The translations under genes and the position numbers were made by a program. The notes below the pieces were generated by a model, which worked only from the letters and a program-made list of their open reading frames with translations, made no database searches and had not been told where the DNA came from. Of a DNA stretch of 44,389 bases, positions 15,523 through 24,665 are shown piece after piece; the stretch's first letter is position 1, and each line of letters starts with the position of its first letter. Origin of the DNA: an uncultured Xanthobacter sp. (GTDB lineage: Bacteria > Pseudomonadota > Alphaproteobacteria > Rhizobiales > Xanthobacteraceae); NCBI GenBank assembly GCA_937872325.1, contig CALMSN010000247.1, positions 1-44,389 on the forward strand, in the 5' to 3' direction.

Positions 15523-16311
15523 ATGTTCGAACTTCGCGACATCTGCCTGCGCTACGGCACCCGCCTGATTCTCGACGGGGTGAGCGCGAGCGTGGAGCCG
15601 GGGCGGCTGACGGCGGTGATCGGCCCGAACGGCGCGGGCAAGTCCACCCTGCTTCGGGTCATGACCGGCGAAATGAAGCCGGAGAGCGGGGTGGCGCTGT
15701 TCGAAGGGCGCCCGCTCGGCACGCTGTCGCCGGCCGATCTGGCGAGCCGTCGCGCCGTGCTGCCGCAGAGCGGGCAACTGGCATTCCCCTTCACCGTGCT
15801 GGAGGTGGTGCGGCTGGGGCTCGAAGCCCGGCCCGGTATCGACCCGCAGGCCCGCCGCGCCGCTGCTGCTGCGGCGCTGGAGCAGGTGGACCTCGCCGGC
15901 TTCGGCGGCCGGCGCTTCCAGCAACTCTCCGGCGGCGAGCAGCAGCGCGTCCATCTCGCCCGGGTGCTGTGCCAGGCCGGCGGCCCCATGGTGGACGGCC
16001 GCCCGCAATATCTCTTCCTCGACGAGCCGATCTCCAGCCTCGACATCCGCCACCAGCTCGGCATCCTCGCCATCGCCCGCCGCTTCGCCGATGAGGGGGG
16101 CGGGGTGTTCGTCATCCTGCACGACCTCAATCTCGCGGCCATGTTCGCCGACCGGCTGATCGCCATCCACGACGGCACCGCCGCCGCGGCCGGCGCGCCG
16201 CGCGACGTGCTGACGGACGAGATCATGCAGAAAGTGTTCGGCGTGCCGTTGAGGATCGGATGGGCGCCGCCGGCGGGCGGCCTGTTCGTGCTGCCGCAAT
16301 CGCTGGGCTGA
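15523..16311 (+). CDS. hmuV: Heme ABC transporter ATP-binding protein
   Basis: This protein has 262 residues. Walker A is GPNGAGKST, the signature is LSGGEQQRVHLARVL, Walker B is YLFLDEPISSLD and the switch is VILHDLNLAA. The QAGGPMVDGRPQ insert before Walker B is typical of HmuV and separates it from FecE-type siderophore ATPases. It powers heme import through HmuU. ATG 15523 is chosen because MFELRDICLRYG matches the family start; the long upstream extension of this frame overlaps hmuU and is not coding. It ends convergently with the CoA-transferase gene. Confidence 0.95.
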   Translation: MFELRDICLRYGTRLILDGVSASVEPGRLTAVIGPNGAGKSTLLRVMTGEMKPESGVALFEGRPLGTLSPADLASRRAVLPQSGQLAFPFTVLEVVRLGLEARPGIDPQARRAAAAAALEQVDLAGFGGRRFQQLSGGEQQRVHLARVLCQAGGPMVDGRPQYLFLDEPISSLDIRHQLGILAIARRFADEGGGVFVILHDLNLAAMFADRLIAIHDGTAAAAGAPRDVLTDEIMQKVFGVPLRIGWAPPAGGLFVLPQSLG

Positions 16312-16390
16312 GCCGGGCAACTGGTTCGGACGGACTGCCCATTCTTCTATCAAGCCGGGGCTTCAAGGCCAGCGGCGATCCCGGCCGCGC

Positions 16391-17566
16391 TCAGCCTTTC
16401 GCCAGCTTTTCCAGCGCCCTGAGCACCGGCTGCGTATCCGCGCCGAGGCGGGGGCTGGCGGTCCGGGCGACCTGCCGCTCGCCATCGAGCACGATGGGGC
16501 TCGCCACTGCCGGCACCGTGCCGCCGCCGGCCTCGTCGAGGTCCACACGCAGGCCGCGCGCCTTCACCTGCACGTCGTCGAACACCTGGGCGACGGTGTT
16601 GATGGGCCCCGCCGGCACCCCCCGGCGTTCGAGGGCGGCGAGGAGGTCGTCGCGCCGGAAGGCGGCGGTCAGCGTCGAGAGCTGGGGCACCAGGGCGGCG
16701 CGATGGGCGACGCGCTCGGGATTGGTCGCGTAGTCGGCCTCCGCGGCCAGTTCCGGCACGCCGAGCACGGCGCAGAAGCGGGTGAACTGGGCATCGTTGC
16801 CCACGGCGGCGATGAAGTAGCCGTCCGCGCACGGAAAGACCTGATAGGGCACGATGTTGGGATGGGCATTGCCCATGCGCCGGGGGGCGGTGCCGGCGGC
16901 AAGATAGTTCATGGCCTGGTTGGCGAGCACGCTAACCTGGGTGTCGAGGAGGGCCATGTCCACATGGCCGCCGATGCCGGTCTCCTCCCGCCGGCGGAGC
17001 GCGGCGAGGATGCCGACGGTGGCGTAGAGGCCGGTGAAGATGTCGGCGAAGGCGACGCCCACCTTCTGCGGCTCGCCGTCCGGCGCGCCGGTCAGGTCCA
17101 TGATGCCGCCCATCCCCTGCACCAGGAAGTCGTAGCCCGGCCGTGGCGCATAGGGCCCGGTCTGGCCGAAGCCGGTGACCGAGCAATAGACGAGGCGTGG
17201 ATTCTCCCGTCTCAGGCTTTCGTGGTCGAGCCCGTATTTCTTCAGGCCGTCGACCTTGAAGTTCTCGATCACCACATCGCTCTGCCGCGCCAGCGCGCGG
17301 ATGGTGGCCTGGCCGTCCTCGGTCTCGAAATCCACCGCCACCGAGCGCTTGCCGCGGTTGGTGGCGTGGAAATAGGCGGCGCCGAGGTCGGCCCCGTCGG
17401 CGCCTTTCAGGAACGGCGGGCCCCCGGGGCGGGTGTCGTCTCCGCCGCCGGGGCGCTCCACCTTGATGACCTCGGCGCCGAGGTCGGCGAGCATCTGGCC
17501 GCACCAGGGGCCGGCCAGGATACGGGCGAGTTCGAGGACGCGAAGGCCGGCGAGGGGAGGGGACAT
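16391..17566 (-). CDS. Class III CoA-transferase (CaiB/BaiF family)
   Basis: This protein has 391 residues. It starts PLAGLRVLELARILAGPWCGQMLADLGAEVIKVERPGG-type sequence and shows NRGKRSVAVDF, VVIENFKVDGLKKYGLD and YCSVTGFGQTGPY. The catalytic aspartate is expected in VAFADIFTGLY (D175). Such enzymes move CoA between organic acids; the substrate cannot be read from sequence. A succinyl-CoA:dicarboxylate transferase is one common type. The ATG at 17566 follows AGAGG. It diverges from the aldehyde dehydrogenase gene across a 510-bp region, so the two may serve one acid catabolic route. Confidence 0.9.
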   Translation of the reverse strand: MSPPLAGLRVLELARILAGPWCGQMLADLGAEVIKVERPGGGDDTRPGGPPFLKGADGADLGAAYFHATNRGKRSVAVDFETEDGQATIRALARQSDVVIENFKVDGLKKYGLDHESLRRENPRLVYCSVTGFGQTGPYAPRPGYDFLVQGMGGIMDLTGAPDGEPQKVGVAFADIFTGLYATVGILAALRRREETGIGGHVDMALLDTQVSVLANQAMNYLAAGTAPRRMGNAHPNIVPYQVFPCADGYFIAAVGNDAQFTRFCAVLGVPELAAEADYATNPERVAHRAALVPQLSTLTAAFRRDDLLAALERRGVPAGPINTVAQVFDDVQVKARGLRVDLDEAGGGTVPAVASPIVLDGERQVARTASPRLGADTQPVLRALEKLAKG

Positions 17567-17820
17567 GATGAGCCTCTTTCCAGTACGCGGATGCTTTCGG
17601 GGAAGGTGCCGTCGCCCGACCCGCGCCGGCCATACCGGCACTTCGGGCGATGACGTTTTCAGGCGGTTTGGCAACCAGTTAAGTCAAGTCGCTGCAGGCC
17701 AAAAAGACCGTAGGACGACCCCGACGGCAGTGCCGGCGACGGGATGCGGGTGCCCGGCATGACCCCCGCTGCGGACCCCGCCGGACCCACATCCATTCAG
17801 TCGGCATATAACAGGGTGTA

Positions 17821-17850
17821 TTACGAAAAAAGAGGAAATTTCGAAAAAAT
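17821..17850. promoter_or_regulatory. TTTCGAAA-type site in divergent promoter region
   Basis: AATTTCGAAAAAAT (17837-17850) is preceded by a half copy, TTACGAAAAAA, at 17821. It matches the motif upstream of the aromatic cluster (34.95, 38.02 and 38.12 kb). The rest of the 17,567-18,076 region shows nothing recognisable beyond GC-rich sequence and an AT-rich core at about 17,800-17,860 that is the likely promoter. Confidence 0.45.
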
Positions 17851-18076
17851 TGTTGCCCCACCCGACCCCGCTTGCTACCTAATCCGGCAGCCTCGTATCG
17901 AGGGGCCAGGGTGCGCGGCGCGCGGAGCCTCGCCCTTCGGCGTCGGCGATCAAGGGTCTCCTCCCGAGCCTGAAAGGCGCGCCCCTGCCGGCGCCCCTCC
18001 TTTCTTGACGCCTCTCACCCGCGGGCGGGACCCACACGCACGACACGTCCGGCATTTCCGCTTCCGTGAGAATGAC

Positions 18077-19519
18077 ATGACCAAAGTTCTTCCCAATCTC
18101 ATCGCGGGCGAATGGTGTGCCGGGTCCGACGTGCGGGAAAACCGCAACCCGTCCGACCCCTCGGACCTGATCGGTGTTTACGCATCGGCGGACGGGTCCG
18201 ATGTCGCGCGTGTCGCGCCGCTGGCCGCGCAGGCGCAGCGGGCGTTCGCCCGGCTGGCTTTGCAGGAGCGGGCCGACCTTCTCCATCGCATCGCTGCGGG
18301 CATCGAGGCGCGGACGGACGAGTTCGCCACCATGCTGGCGCGCGAGGAGGGCAAGGTGCTGCCCGAAGCCCGGGCGGAAGTGGTGCGCGCGGTCCAGATC
18401 TTCCGCTTCTTCGCCGGCGAGGTGCTACGCATTCCCGGCGAGGCGCTCGGCTCGGTGCGGGCGGGGGTGGACGTCGAGATCACCCGCGAGCCGCTGGGGG
18501 TCGTCGGCATCATCACGCCGTGGAACTTCCCCATCGCCATCCCGGCGTGGAAGATCGCGCCGGCGCTCGCCTACGGCAACGCGGTGGTGTTCAAGCCCGC
18601 GGAGCTGACCCCCGGAACGGCCCATCTTCTCACTCAGGTGATCGCCGATGCCGGCTGTCCGGCCGGCATATTCAACCTCGTCATGGGGGCGGGCTCGAAG
18701 ATCGGCCCCGCTTTGGTGGAAGACCCGCACATCGCCGGGATCAGCTTCACCGGATCGGTGCCCACGGGCCGTCGCCTTGCCCAGGCCGCGGCGGCGCAGA
18801 TGAAGAAGGTGCAGCTGGAGATGGGCGGGCGCAACCCGATGGTGGTCCTGGACGACGCCGACCTCGACATCGCCGTCGCCGCCTGCCTGAACGGCGCGTT
18901 CTTCTCCACCGGCCAGCGCTGCACGGCCTCCTCCCGCATCATCGTGCAGGAGGGGATCCACGACGCCTTCGTGGACGCCCTTTCACGGCAGATGCGCGCG
19001 CTCAAGGTGGGGCCGGCGCTCGATCCCGCCTCCCAGATCGGCCCGGTGGCGTCCGCCGAACAGCTCCGCTCCAACCTCGCTTATGTGGCCCTCGCCGCCC
19101 AGGAGGGCTGCGAGGTGGTGGGCGGCGCGCACCTGGAGAGCCCGGGCGGCGGCTATTTCCAGCAACCGGCGCTGTTCCTGGATGCCCGCACGCAGATGCG
19201 CAGCGCGCGAGAGGAGATCTTCGGGCCCTGCGCCAGCGTGGTCCGGGTCGGATCATTCGAGGAGGCGCTGGCGGCAGCGAACGACACCCCCTTCGGCCTT
19301 TCCGCCGGCATCTGCACCCGCAGCCTGGGTCACGCGCGCGAGTTCCGCCGCGGCATCGAGGCCGGCCAGGTGATGGTGAACCTGGCGACGGCCGGCGTGG
19401 ATTACCACGTGCCCTTCGGCGGCCGAAAGGGCAGCTCCTACGGCCCGCGCGAGCAGGGTCGCTATGCCGCTGAATTCTACACCACCGTGAAGACCAGCTA
19501 CGTATACGCCCCGATATGA
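18077..19519 (+). CDS. Probable 2-oxoglutarate-semialdehyde dehydrogenase
   Basis: This is an aldehyde dehydrogenase of 480 residues. N150 lies in ITPWNFPIAIPAWK, E248 in QLEMGGRNP and C282 in FSTGQRCTASSR; these are the three catalytic residues. The C-terminal segment NLATAGVDYHVPFGGRKGSS and YGPREQGRYAAEFYTTVKT closely fits the 2,5-dioxovalerate (2-oxoglutarate semialdehyde) dehydrogenases, which yield 2-oxoglutarate at the end of sugar-acid or hydroxyproline routes. Substrate choice is therefore likely but not proven. ATG 18077 fits the family start; the upstream frame extension is not coding-like. It ends convergently with the LysR gene. Confidence 0.9.
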   Translation: MTKVLPNLIAGEWCAGSDVRENRNPSDPSDLIGVYASADGSDVARVAPLAAQAQRAFARLALQERADLLHRIAAGIEARTDEFATMLAREEGKVLPEARAEVVRAVQIFRFFAGEVLRIPGEALGSVRAGVDVEITREPLGVVGIITPWNFPIAIPAWKIAPALAYGNAVVFKPAELTPGTAHLLTQVIADAGCPAGIFNLVMGAGSKIGPALVEDPHIAGISFTGSVPTGRRLAQAAAAQMKKVQLEMGGRNPMVVLDDADLDIAVAACLNGAFFSTGQRCTASSRIIVQEGIHDAFVDALSRQMRALKVGPALDPASQIGPVASAEQLRSNLAYVALAAQEGCEVVGGAHLESPGGGYFQQPALFLDARTQMRSAREEIFGPCASVVRVGSFEEALAAANDTPFGLSAGICTRSLGHAREFRRGIEAGQVMVNLATAGVDYHVPFGGRKGSSYGPREQGRYAAEFYTTVKTSYVYAPI

Positions 19520-19540
19520 GCAGTATCCGTTTCGGTGAAG

Positions 19541-19567
19541 GACGTCAGACCTTGGCGGCCTGACGTC
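19541..19567. terminator. Stem-loop between convergent genes
   Basis: GACGTCAG (19541-19548) and CTGACGTC (19560-19567) form a perfect 8-bp stem with an 11-base loop, midway between the dehydrogenase stop and the LysR stop. It is a plausible two-way terminator without a T tract. Confidence 0.5.
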
Positions 19568-19614
19568 ATCGCCGGCCGAGGCTGGTTGCCTCGGACCCGC
19601 AGCACAGGCGGCCG

Positions 19615-20490
19615 TCAGCCGGGGCGAACGGCGTCCAGAAAGGCGCGCAAGACCGGCGAGGTGTCGGTCTTGCGATAGATGCAGTTCACATCCATCGTCA
19701 GGCCGCTTTCGTTCGAGAACCGTCTAAAGACCACGCCCGGCAGGCGCAGTTGCGCGGCGGGGCGGGGAACGAGGCTGATGCCATATCCCGCCGCCACCAT
19801 GGCGATCGCCGTGATGGAATCCGGCACCTCCTGCGAGATGTGCGGCTCGAAGCCGTGCCCCCGGCACAGGTCGCATATGACGTCGATGAGGTTGGGGCGT
19901 GCGCCGTTGGCGTAGAGCACCATCGGCTGGTCCGCGAGGTCCGCGAGGCGCAGGCGCGGCTTGCGGGCGATCGCGGAGCCCGCGCCCGCCGCCAGAAGCA
20001 GCGGCTCGCTGCCGACCACCTCGCTCGCGAGGTCCGCAAGGGGCGAGCCCAGAAGATTGAAGCCAGCGGTGATGCGCCGCTCCTGCAGGGCCAGGATCTG
20101 CGCATCCTTGGTCATGGACTGCACCGAGATGACCACTTGCGGGTGGCTCTCCCGAAACCGCGCGAGCAGCCCCGGCAGCGCCAGGATGTTGGATCCGATG
20201 ACCGCAATGTCCAGCCGGCCGAGCTGGCCGCGTCCGGCGAAGCGGCTGCGCTGGCGCGCCCGCTCCGCGAGATTGAGCAGCATCTTGGCGTCTTCCAGCA
20301 GGACCTGCCCGGCAGCGGTCATCTCTACGCCCCGGCGGCCGCGCACGAGGAGCGGCGATCCGATCTCCGCCTCCAACTGCTGGATCTGCCGCGTCAGCGG
20401 CGGCTGGGACATGTTGAGGCGCTGGGCGGCGCGCCCGATGTTCCGCTCTTCGGCGACCGCAACGAAATAGCTGAGGCGACGCAGGTCCAT
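19615..20490 (-). CDS. LysR-family transcriptional regulator
   Basis: This protein has 291 residues. The N-terminal winged helix-turn-helix is MDLRRLSYFVAVAEERNIG then AAQRLNMSQPPLTRQIQQLE (about residues 1-60), followed by the LysR substrate-binding domain starting near 90 (GRLDIAVIGS). It belongs to the group with a DLRRLSYF start that often controls aromatic or organic-acid genes. The start at 20490 is chosen over 20541 because an ATAC-N7-GTAT box would overlap the longer start codon. It diverges from hyuA and most likely controls the hyuAB-Bug operon and itself. Confidence 0.93.
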   Translation of the reverse strand: MDLRRLSYFVAVAEERNIGRAAQRLNMSQPPLTRQIQQLEAEIGSPLLVRGRRGVEMTAAGQVLLEDAKMLLNLAERARQRSRFAGRGQLGRLDIAVIGSNILALPGLLARFRESHPQVVISVQSMTKDAQILALQERRITAGFNLLGSPLADLASEVVGSEPLLLAAGAGSAIARKPRLRLADLADQPMVLYANGARPNLIDVICDLCRGHGFEPHISQEVPDSITAIAMVAAGYGISLVPRPAAQLRLPGVVFRRFSNESGLTMDVNCIYRKTDTSPVLRAFLDAVRPG

Positions 20491-20539
20491 GGCGGTCTTG
20501 TCCCGAACAGTGATGCCGACGATCCGCGACCGGCGTGCC

Positions 20540-20554
20540 ATACGGATCAGGTAT
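20540..20554. promoter_or_regulatory. LysR-type binding box ATAC-N7-GTAT
   Basis: ATAC (20540-20543) and GTAT (20551-20554) are perfect arms 7 bp apart and fit the T-N11-A consensus of LysR regulators. It sits about 50 bp upstream of the LysR start and 84 bp upstream of hyuA. A weaker TAT...ATA pair at about 20,573-20,587 may be the activation half-site. Confidence 0.65.
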
Positions 20555-20637
20555 CGTAGAGGCCCTCAAACGATATTGGCCAGCATAATCGGCTCCCCCT
20601 AGCGTTCACTCAAGAAGCGTTGATGGTGGGGAAAGCG

Positions 20638-22719
20638 ATGCACAGCATTGTCGAATCGAAGAGCCGGACGGTTCGGGTGGCCGCCGATGTGGGCGGCACG
20701 TTCACCGATGTCGTCAGTTTCGACAGAACCACCGGCCAGACCATGTTCGGCAAGACGCTGACAACCCCCGACAGCCTCGTCGAGGGTATCGTCGACGCCA
20801 CCAACAAGGCCCGCATCGCGCTGCCGCAGATCGATCTGTTCCTCCACGGCACCACCGTGGCGATCAACACCATCCTGGAGCGCAGCGGCGCCCGCACGGC
20901 GCTGATCACCACTCGCGGCTTCCGCGACATCTACGAGATCGGCCGGATCAACCGGCCCGACGCCTACAATCTCTTCTTCAGCAAGCACGAGCCGCTGATC
21001 GCGCGCATGCATCGCTTCGAGGTCGGCGAGCGGATGGGCGCGCGCGGCCAGGTGCTGGAGCCGCTGGACGAGGCGGAGCTCGGCCGCATCGCCGCCCACC
21101 TCCAGGCGGAGGAGATCGGCGCGGTGGCGCTGCTGTTCCTCCATTCCTACGCCAACCCCGCCCACGAGCTGCGGGCGAAGGCGGTGATCGAGGCCTTGTG
21201 CCCGGGACTGTTCGTCTCCGCGTCCCACGAAATCTCGCAGGAATACCGGGAGTTCGAGCGCACCTCGACCATCGCCGCCAATGCCTATGTCGGCCCGCGG
21301 GTGCGTACCTACCTGGCCGAGATCGACGGCCGGCTGGCGCGCGAGGGCTTCGGCGGCGCCTTCTACGTGATGCAGTCGAACGGCGGCGTGTTCGGCGTCG
21401 GCGAGGCGCAGAACGAGTGCATCCGGCTGCTGGAATCGGGGCCGGCGGCGGGGGTGATCGGAACCCGGGCGGTGTGCGCCCGGCTCGGCCTGGAGAATGC
21501 GATCGCGTTCGACATGGGCGGCACCACGGCGAAGGCCGGCGTCGTCCAGTCCGGCGAGGTGATGATGGCCGGCAACATCCTCATCGGCGGCTATGCGCGC
21601 GGCCTGCCGGTGCAGATCCCGCTGGTGGACATCCAGGAGGTGGGCACCGGCGGGGGCAGCATCGCGCGGGTCGAGGCGGGCGGGGCGCTGCGTGTGGGAC
21701 CCCGCAGCGCGGGCGCCGCCCCCGGGCCCGTCTGCTACGGCCTGGGCGGCGTCGAGCCGACGGTCACCGATGCCAACCTGGTTCTCGGCCGGCTCAGCGC
21801 CGAGCGCTTCCTGGGCGGGGAGATGCGCCTCGACGTGGCGCGGGCGCGGCAGGCCTTCGCCGAGCGGCTGGCCGATCCCCTCGGTCTCGACGTCGAGCGG
21901 GCGGCGGACGGCGTCATCCGGATCGCCGCCACCACCATGTCTCACGTGGTGACGCGGGTGACCACCGAGCGCGGGCTCGATGCCGGCGACTTCACCATGG
22001 TCGCCTATGGCGGCGCCGGGCCGCTGCATGCCTGCCTCGTGGCGCGGGAGCTCAGGATGCCGACCGTCATCATCCCGCCGGCGCCGGGCCATTTCTCGGC
22101 CTTCGGCATGCTGGTGGCCGACATGCGCCGGGACTTCGTGAACACCTGGTTCGTGCCGCTCGACCGCCTGGACTTCGATGAGATGGAGGCCCGCTACGCC
22201 ACCGCCGAGGCGACGGGCACGCACGCTCTCAGCCCCGGCGATGCCGAGGGTGCGCCCGTGCAGCGCCGCCGCGCCGCCGACATGCGCTATGTGGGGCAGG
22301 AGCATTCGGTCCGGGTGGAACTGCCCGCGGAGCTGTTCTCGACGCGGGACCGCGAGGGGATCAAGCGCCGGTTCGACGCCGTTCACGCCGACCGCTACGG
22401 CTTTGCCCGGCCCGCCGAGCCGGCCGAGATCGTCAGCCTGCACACCGCCCTGATCCGCGAGATCGAGAAGCCGGAGATCGTCGCCCGCGCCGTTCCCGCC
22501 GGTGGCCCGCCCGAGGCGGAGCGCCGCCCGGTCTATTTCGCCGAGGCCGGCGGGTTCGTGGAGACGCAGGTCTATCAGCGCGACGCGCTCCCGCCGGGGT
22601 TCGAGGTCGCCGGGCCGGTCATCATCGAGGAGGCGGGCTCCACCACCGTGGTCCTGCCGGGCGACACGGTCGCGGTGAGCGCCGCCGGCGACCTCATCAT
22701 CACCATCAAGAGGAGCTGA
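20638..22719 (+). CDS. hyuA: Hydantoinase/oxoprolinase A-type subunit
   Basis: This protein has 693 residues. VAADVGGTFTDVVSFDRTTG near the N-terminus and AFDMGGTTAKAGVV further on are the two phosphate-binding motifs of the HyuA/OplA ATPase fold. LHGTTVAINTILERSGA, QEYREFERTSTIAANAYV and MQSNGGV are other family landmarks. Members hydrolyse ATP to open cyclic imides or to carboxylate ketones, always with a B subunit, which follows here after three bases. The real substrate is unknown. ATG 20638 follows GGGGA; ATG 20623 is an alternative. Confidence 0.92.
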   Translation: MHSIVESKSRTVRVAADVGGTFTDVVSFDRTTGQTMFGKTLTTPDSLVEGIVDATNKARIALPQIDLFLHGTTVAINTILERSGARTALITTRGFRDIYEIGRINRPDAYNLFFSKHEPLIARMHRFEVGERMGARGQVLEPLDEAELGRIAAHLQAEEIGAVALLFLHSYANPAHELRAKAVIEALCPGLFVSASHEISQEYREFERTSTIAANAYVGPRVRTYLAEIDGRLAREGFGGAFYVMQSNGGVFGVGEAQNECIRLLESGPAAGVIGTRAVCARLGLENAIAFDMGGTTAKAGVVQSGEVMMAGNILIGGYARGLPVQIPLVDIQEVGTGGGSIARVEAGGALRVGPRSAGAAPGPVCYGLGGVEPTVTDANLVLGRLSAERFLGGEMRLDVARARQAFAERLADPLGLDVERAADGVIRIAATTMSHVVTRVTTERGLDAGDFTMVAYGGAGPLHACLVARELRMPTVIIPPAPGHFSAFGMLVADMRRDFVNTWFVPLDRLDFDEMEARYATAEATGTHALSPGDAEGAPVQRRRAADMRYVGQEHSVRVELPAELFSTRDREGIKRRFDAVHADRYGFARPAEPAEIVSLHTALIREIEKPEIVARAVPAGGPPEAERRPVYFAEAGGFVETQVYQRDALPPGFEVAGPVIIEEAGSTTVVLPGDTVAVSAAGDLIITIKRS

Positions 22720-22722
22720 GCG

Positions 22723-24618
22723 ATGAGCGAAGGCGGCATGACGCAGGCGGCGCCCGGCACGGCGCTCCCCACCGGCGCGGGCGTCGACCCCGTCGACCCC
22801 GTCGTCACCGAGATCGTCCGCAACGGTCTGGTCGCGATCACCGAGGAGATGAAGGCCATCCTGATGCGGACGGCCTACAACATGATCATCTACGAGGCGC
22901 AGGACTTCACCGTCGGCCTGTTCGACCGCGACGGCGATACCGTGTCGATCGGCATCGGCCTGCCGATGTTCATCCGCGGCATGAGCGACACGGTGAAGGC
23001 GATGCTGGCGCATTTCGGCGCCGAGGGCATCGCCGAGGGCGACGTCCTGCTCACCAACGACGCCTACATCACCGGCAGCCATCTGAACCACATGACGTTC
23101 GTGGTTCCGATCTTCCAGGATGGCGGGATCGTCGGCTTCTCGGCCTGCATGGCCCACTGGGTCGACATCGGCGGCGTGCTGGACGGCATGACCACCGACA
23201 TCTTCGCCGAAGGCCTGCAGATGCCGATCGTGAAGTTCGAGCGGCAGGGGGTGCTGAACGACGACATACTGGCCATCATCCGAATGAACGTGCGGGTGCC
23301 CGAGCGCGCCGTCGGCGACCTCAACGCGCAGGTGGCCTCGGTGAAGATCGGCGCCATGCGCTTCCTGGCCTTGATGGGGCGTTACGGGCACGAGGTGGTC
23401 CTCGGCGCCATCGCCGCCATCATGGACCAGACGGAGGCCTCCGCCCGGCAGCAGGTGGCGAGCATTCCGGACGGGGTCTACACCGCCGAATCCTTCATGG
23501 ACGACGACGGCGTGTCGCCGGGCCACCGGGTGCCGATCCGGGTCCGGGTGACCGTTGCCGGCGAAGAGATGGAGGTGGACCTCTCCGACGTCGCCGCCCA
23601 GGTGAAGGGCTTCTACAATTCCGGCGAGGCGGCCGGTCGCGCCTGCTGCCAGGTGGCGTTCAAATGCCTCACCTCGCCGCTCGACCGGCCGATCAACGAA
23701 GGCAGCTTCCGGCCGCTGCGGATCATCCTGCCTCCGGGCCGCGTGGTGAGCGCCATGCGCCCCTCCGCCATGCGATGGTGGATGACCTTCCCGATGACCG
23801 TGGTGGACACCATCTTCAAGGCCCTTGCCTCGGCGATCCCGGACCGCGTGATCGCGGGCCACCATGCGGACCTGATGTCGGCGATCATCAACAGTCCCGG
23901 CCCGGACGGCCGGCTGATGATCTTCTCCGGCGGGCTGATCGGCGGCGGCTGGGGCGCGCGGCGGGGCGCGGATGGTGCCCACGCCACCATCTGCATCAAT
24001 GACGGCGACACCCACAACGCGCCCGTGGAGCAGCTGGAGGCCAAGTATCCCGTGGTGATCGAGCGCTACGGCCTGCGCGAGGATTCCGGCGGCGCCGGCA
24101 CCTGGCAGGGCGGGCTCGGCACCGAGAAGGTCGGCCGTGCGACCGCATCTATGACCCTGAACGCGCAGGTGGACCGGGTGCACTGCCGTCCGTGGGGCCT
24201 CTTCGGTGGCCTGGAAGGGGCGGGGAACCGGGTCTCGATCCTGCCGGCCGGCGGGCGCGAGAAGGCGTTCCCGAGCGGCAAGGTGCTGGCGCGCGCCCTG
24301 CAGCCCGGAGACCGCTACGTGCTGCGCTCCGGCGGCGGCGGCGGCTACGGCACCCCGCTCGAGCGGCCGGTGGAGCGGATCGTCGCCGATCTGCGCGACG
24401 GCTACGTCAGCCCCGCCCGGGCCGGGCGCCTCTACGGCATCGTGTTCGGGGACGAGCCCGGCACCATCGACCTGGCGGCAACCGAGCGCCGGCGGGCGCA
24501 GATGCTGGCCAGCGGCGAGGCGCTGGACGACCGGGAGGACACGCCCGCGATGGAGGAACTGGGCGAGGAGACGAGCCTCGTCACGCCGCGCGGCCGCTTC
24601 AGCTTCCGGTGCTGCTGA
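22723..24618 (+). CDS. hyuB: Hydantoinase/oxoprolinase B-type subunit
   Basis: This protein has 631 residues. It begins with a short variable head, then DPVVTEIVRNGLVAITEEM and MRTAYNMIIYEAQDFTVGLFD. GDVLLTNDAYITGSHLNHM, AHWVDIGG, YNSGEAAGR and the Gly-rich GGLIGGGWGARRGADG and SGGGGGYGTPLERP segments are family hallmarks. It completes the active enzyme with HyuA. The length is typical and the frame is intact. The operon continues into a Bug-family binding protein 47 bases later. Acetone carboxylase is unlikely, since no gamma subunit is present. Confidence 0.92.
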   Translation: MSEGGMTQAAPGTALPTGAGVDPVDPVVTEIVRNGLVAITEEMKAILMRTAYNMIIYEAQDFTVGLFDRDGDTVSIGIGLPMFIRGMSDTVKAMLAHFGAEGIAEGDVLLTNDAYITGSHLNHMTFVVPIFQDGGIVGFSACMAHWVDIGGVLDGMTTDIFAEGLQMPIVKFERQGVLNDDILAIIRMNVRVPERAVGDLNAQVASVKIGAMRFLALMGRYGHEVVLGAIAAIMDQTEASARQQVASIPDGVYTAESFMDDDGVSPGHRVPIRVRVTVAGEEMEVDLSDVAAQVKGFYNSGEAAGRACCQVAFKCLTSPLDRPINEGSFRPLRIILPPGRVVSAMRPSAMRWWMTFPMTVVDTIFKALASAIPDRVIAGHHADLMSAIINSPGPDGRLMIFSGGLIGGGWGARRGADGAHATICINDGDTHNAPVEQLEAKYPVVIERYGLREDSGGAGTWQGGLGTEKVGRATASMTLNAQVDRVHCRPWGLFGGLEGAGNRVSILPAGGREKAFPSGKVLARALQPGDRYVLRSGGGGGYGTPLERPVERIVADLRDGYVSPARAGRLYGIVFGDEPGTIDLAATERRRAQMLASGEALDDREDTPAMEELGEETSLVTPRGRFSFRCC

Positions 24619-24665
24619 AGACCGCGGGTGCGCAAGCCAATAATGAAGGTCACGGAGGACGCCGC

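Noticed and set aside
20599-24183. 1194-codon open frame on the minus strand
   Set aside because: It runs antisense to hyuA and hyuB, which have clear family motifs. The His/Arg/Gly-rich translation is typical of high-GC shadow frames.
20638-24618. Acetone or acetophenone carboxylase
   Set aside because: The extra small subunits of those enzymes are absent. Only the generic HyuA and HyuB families can be supported.
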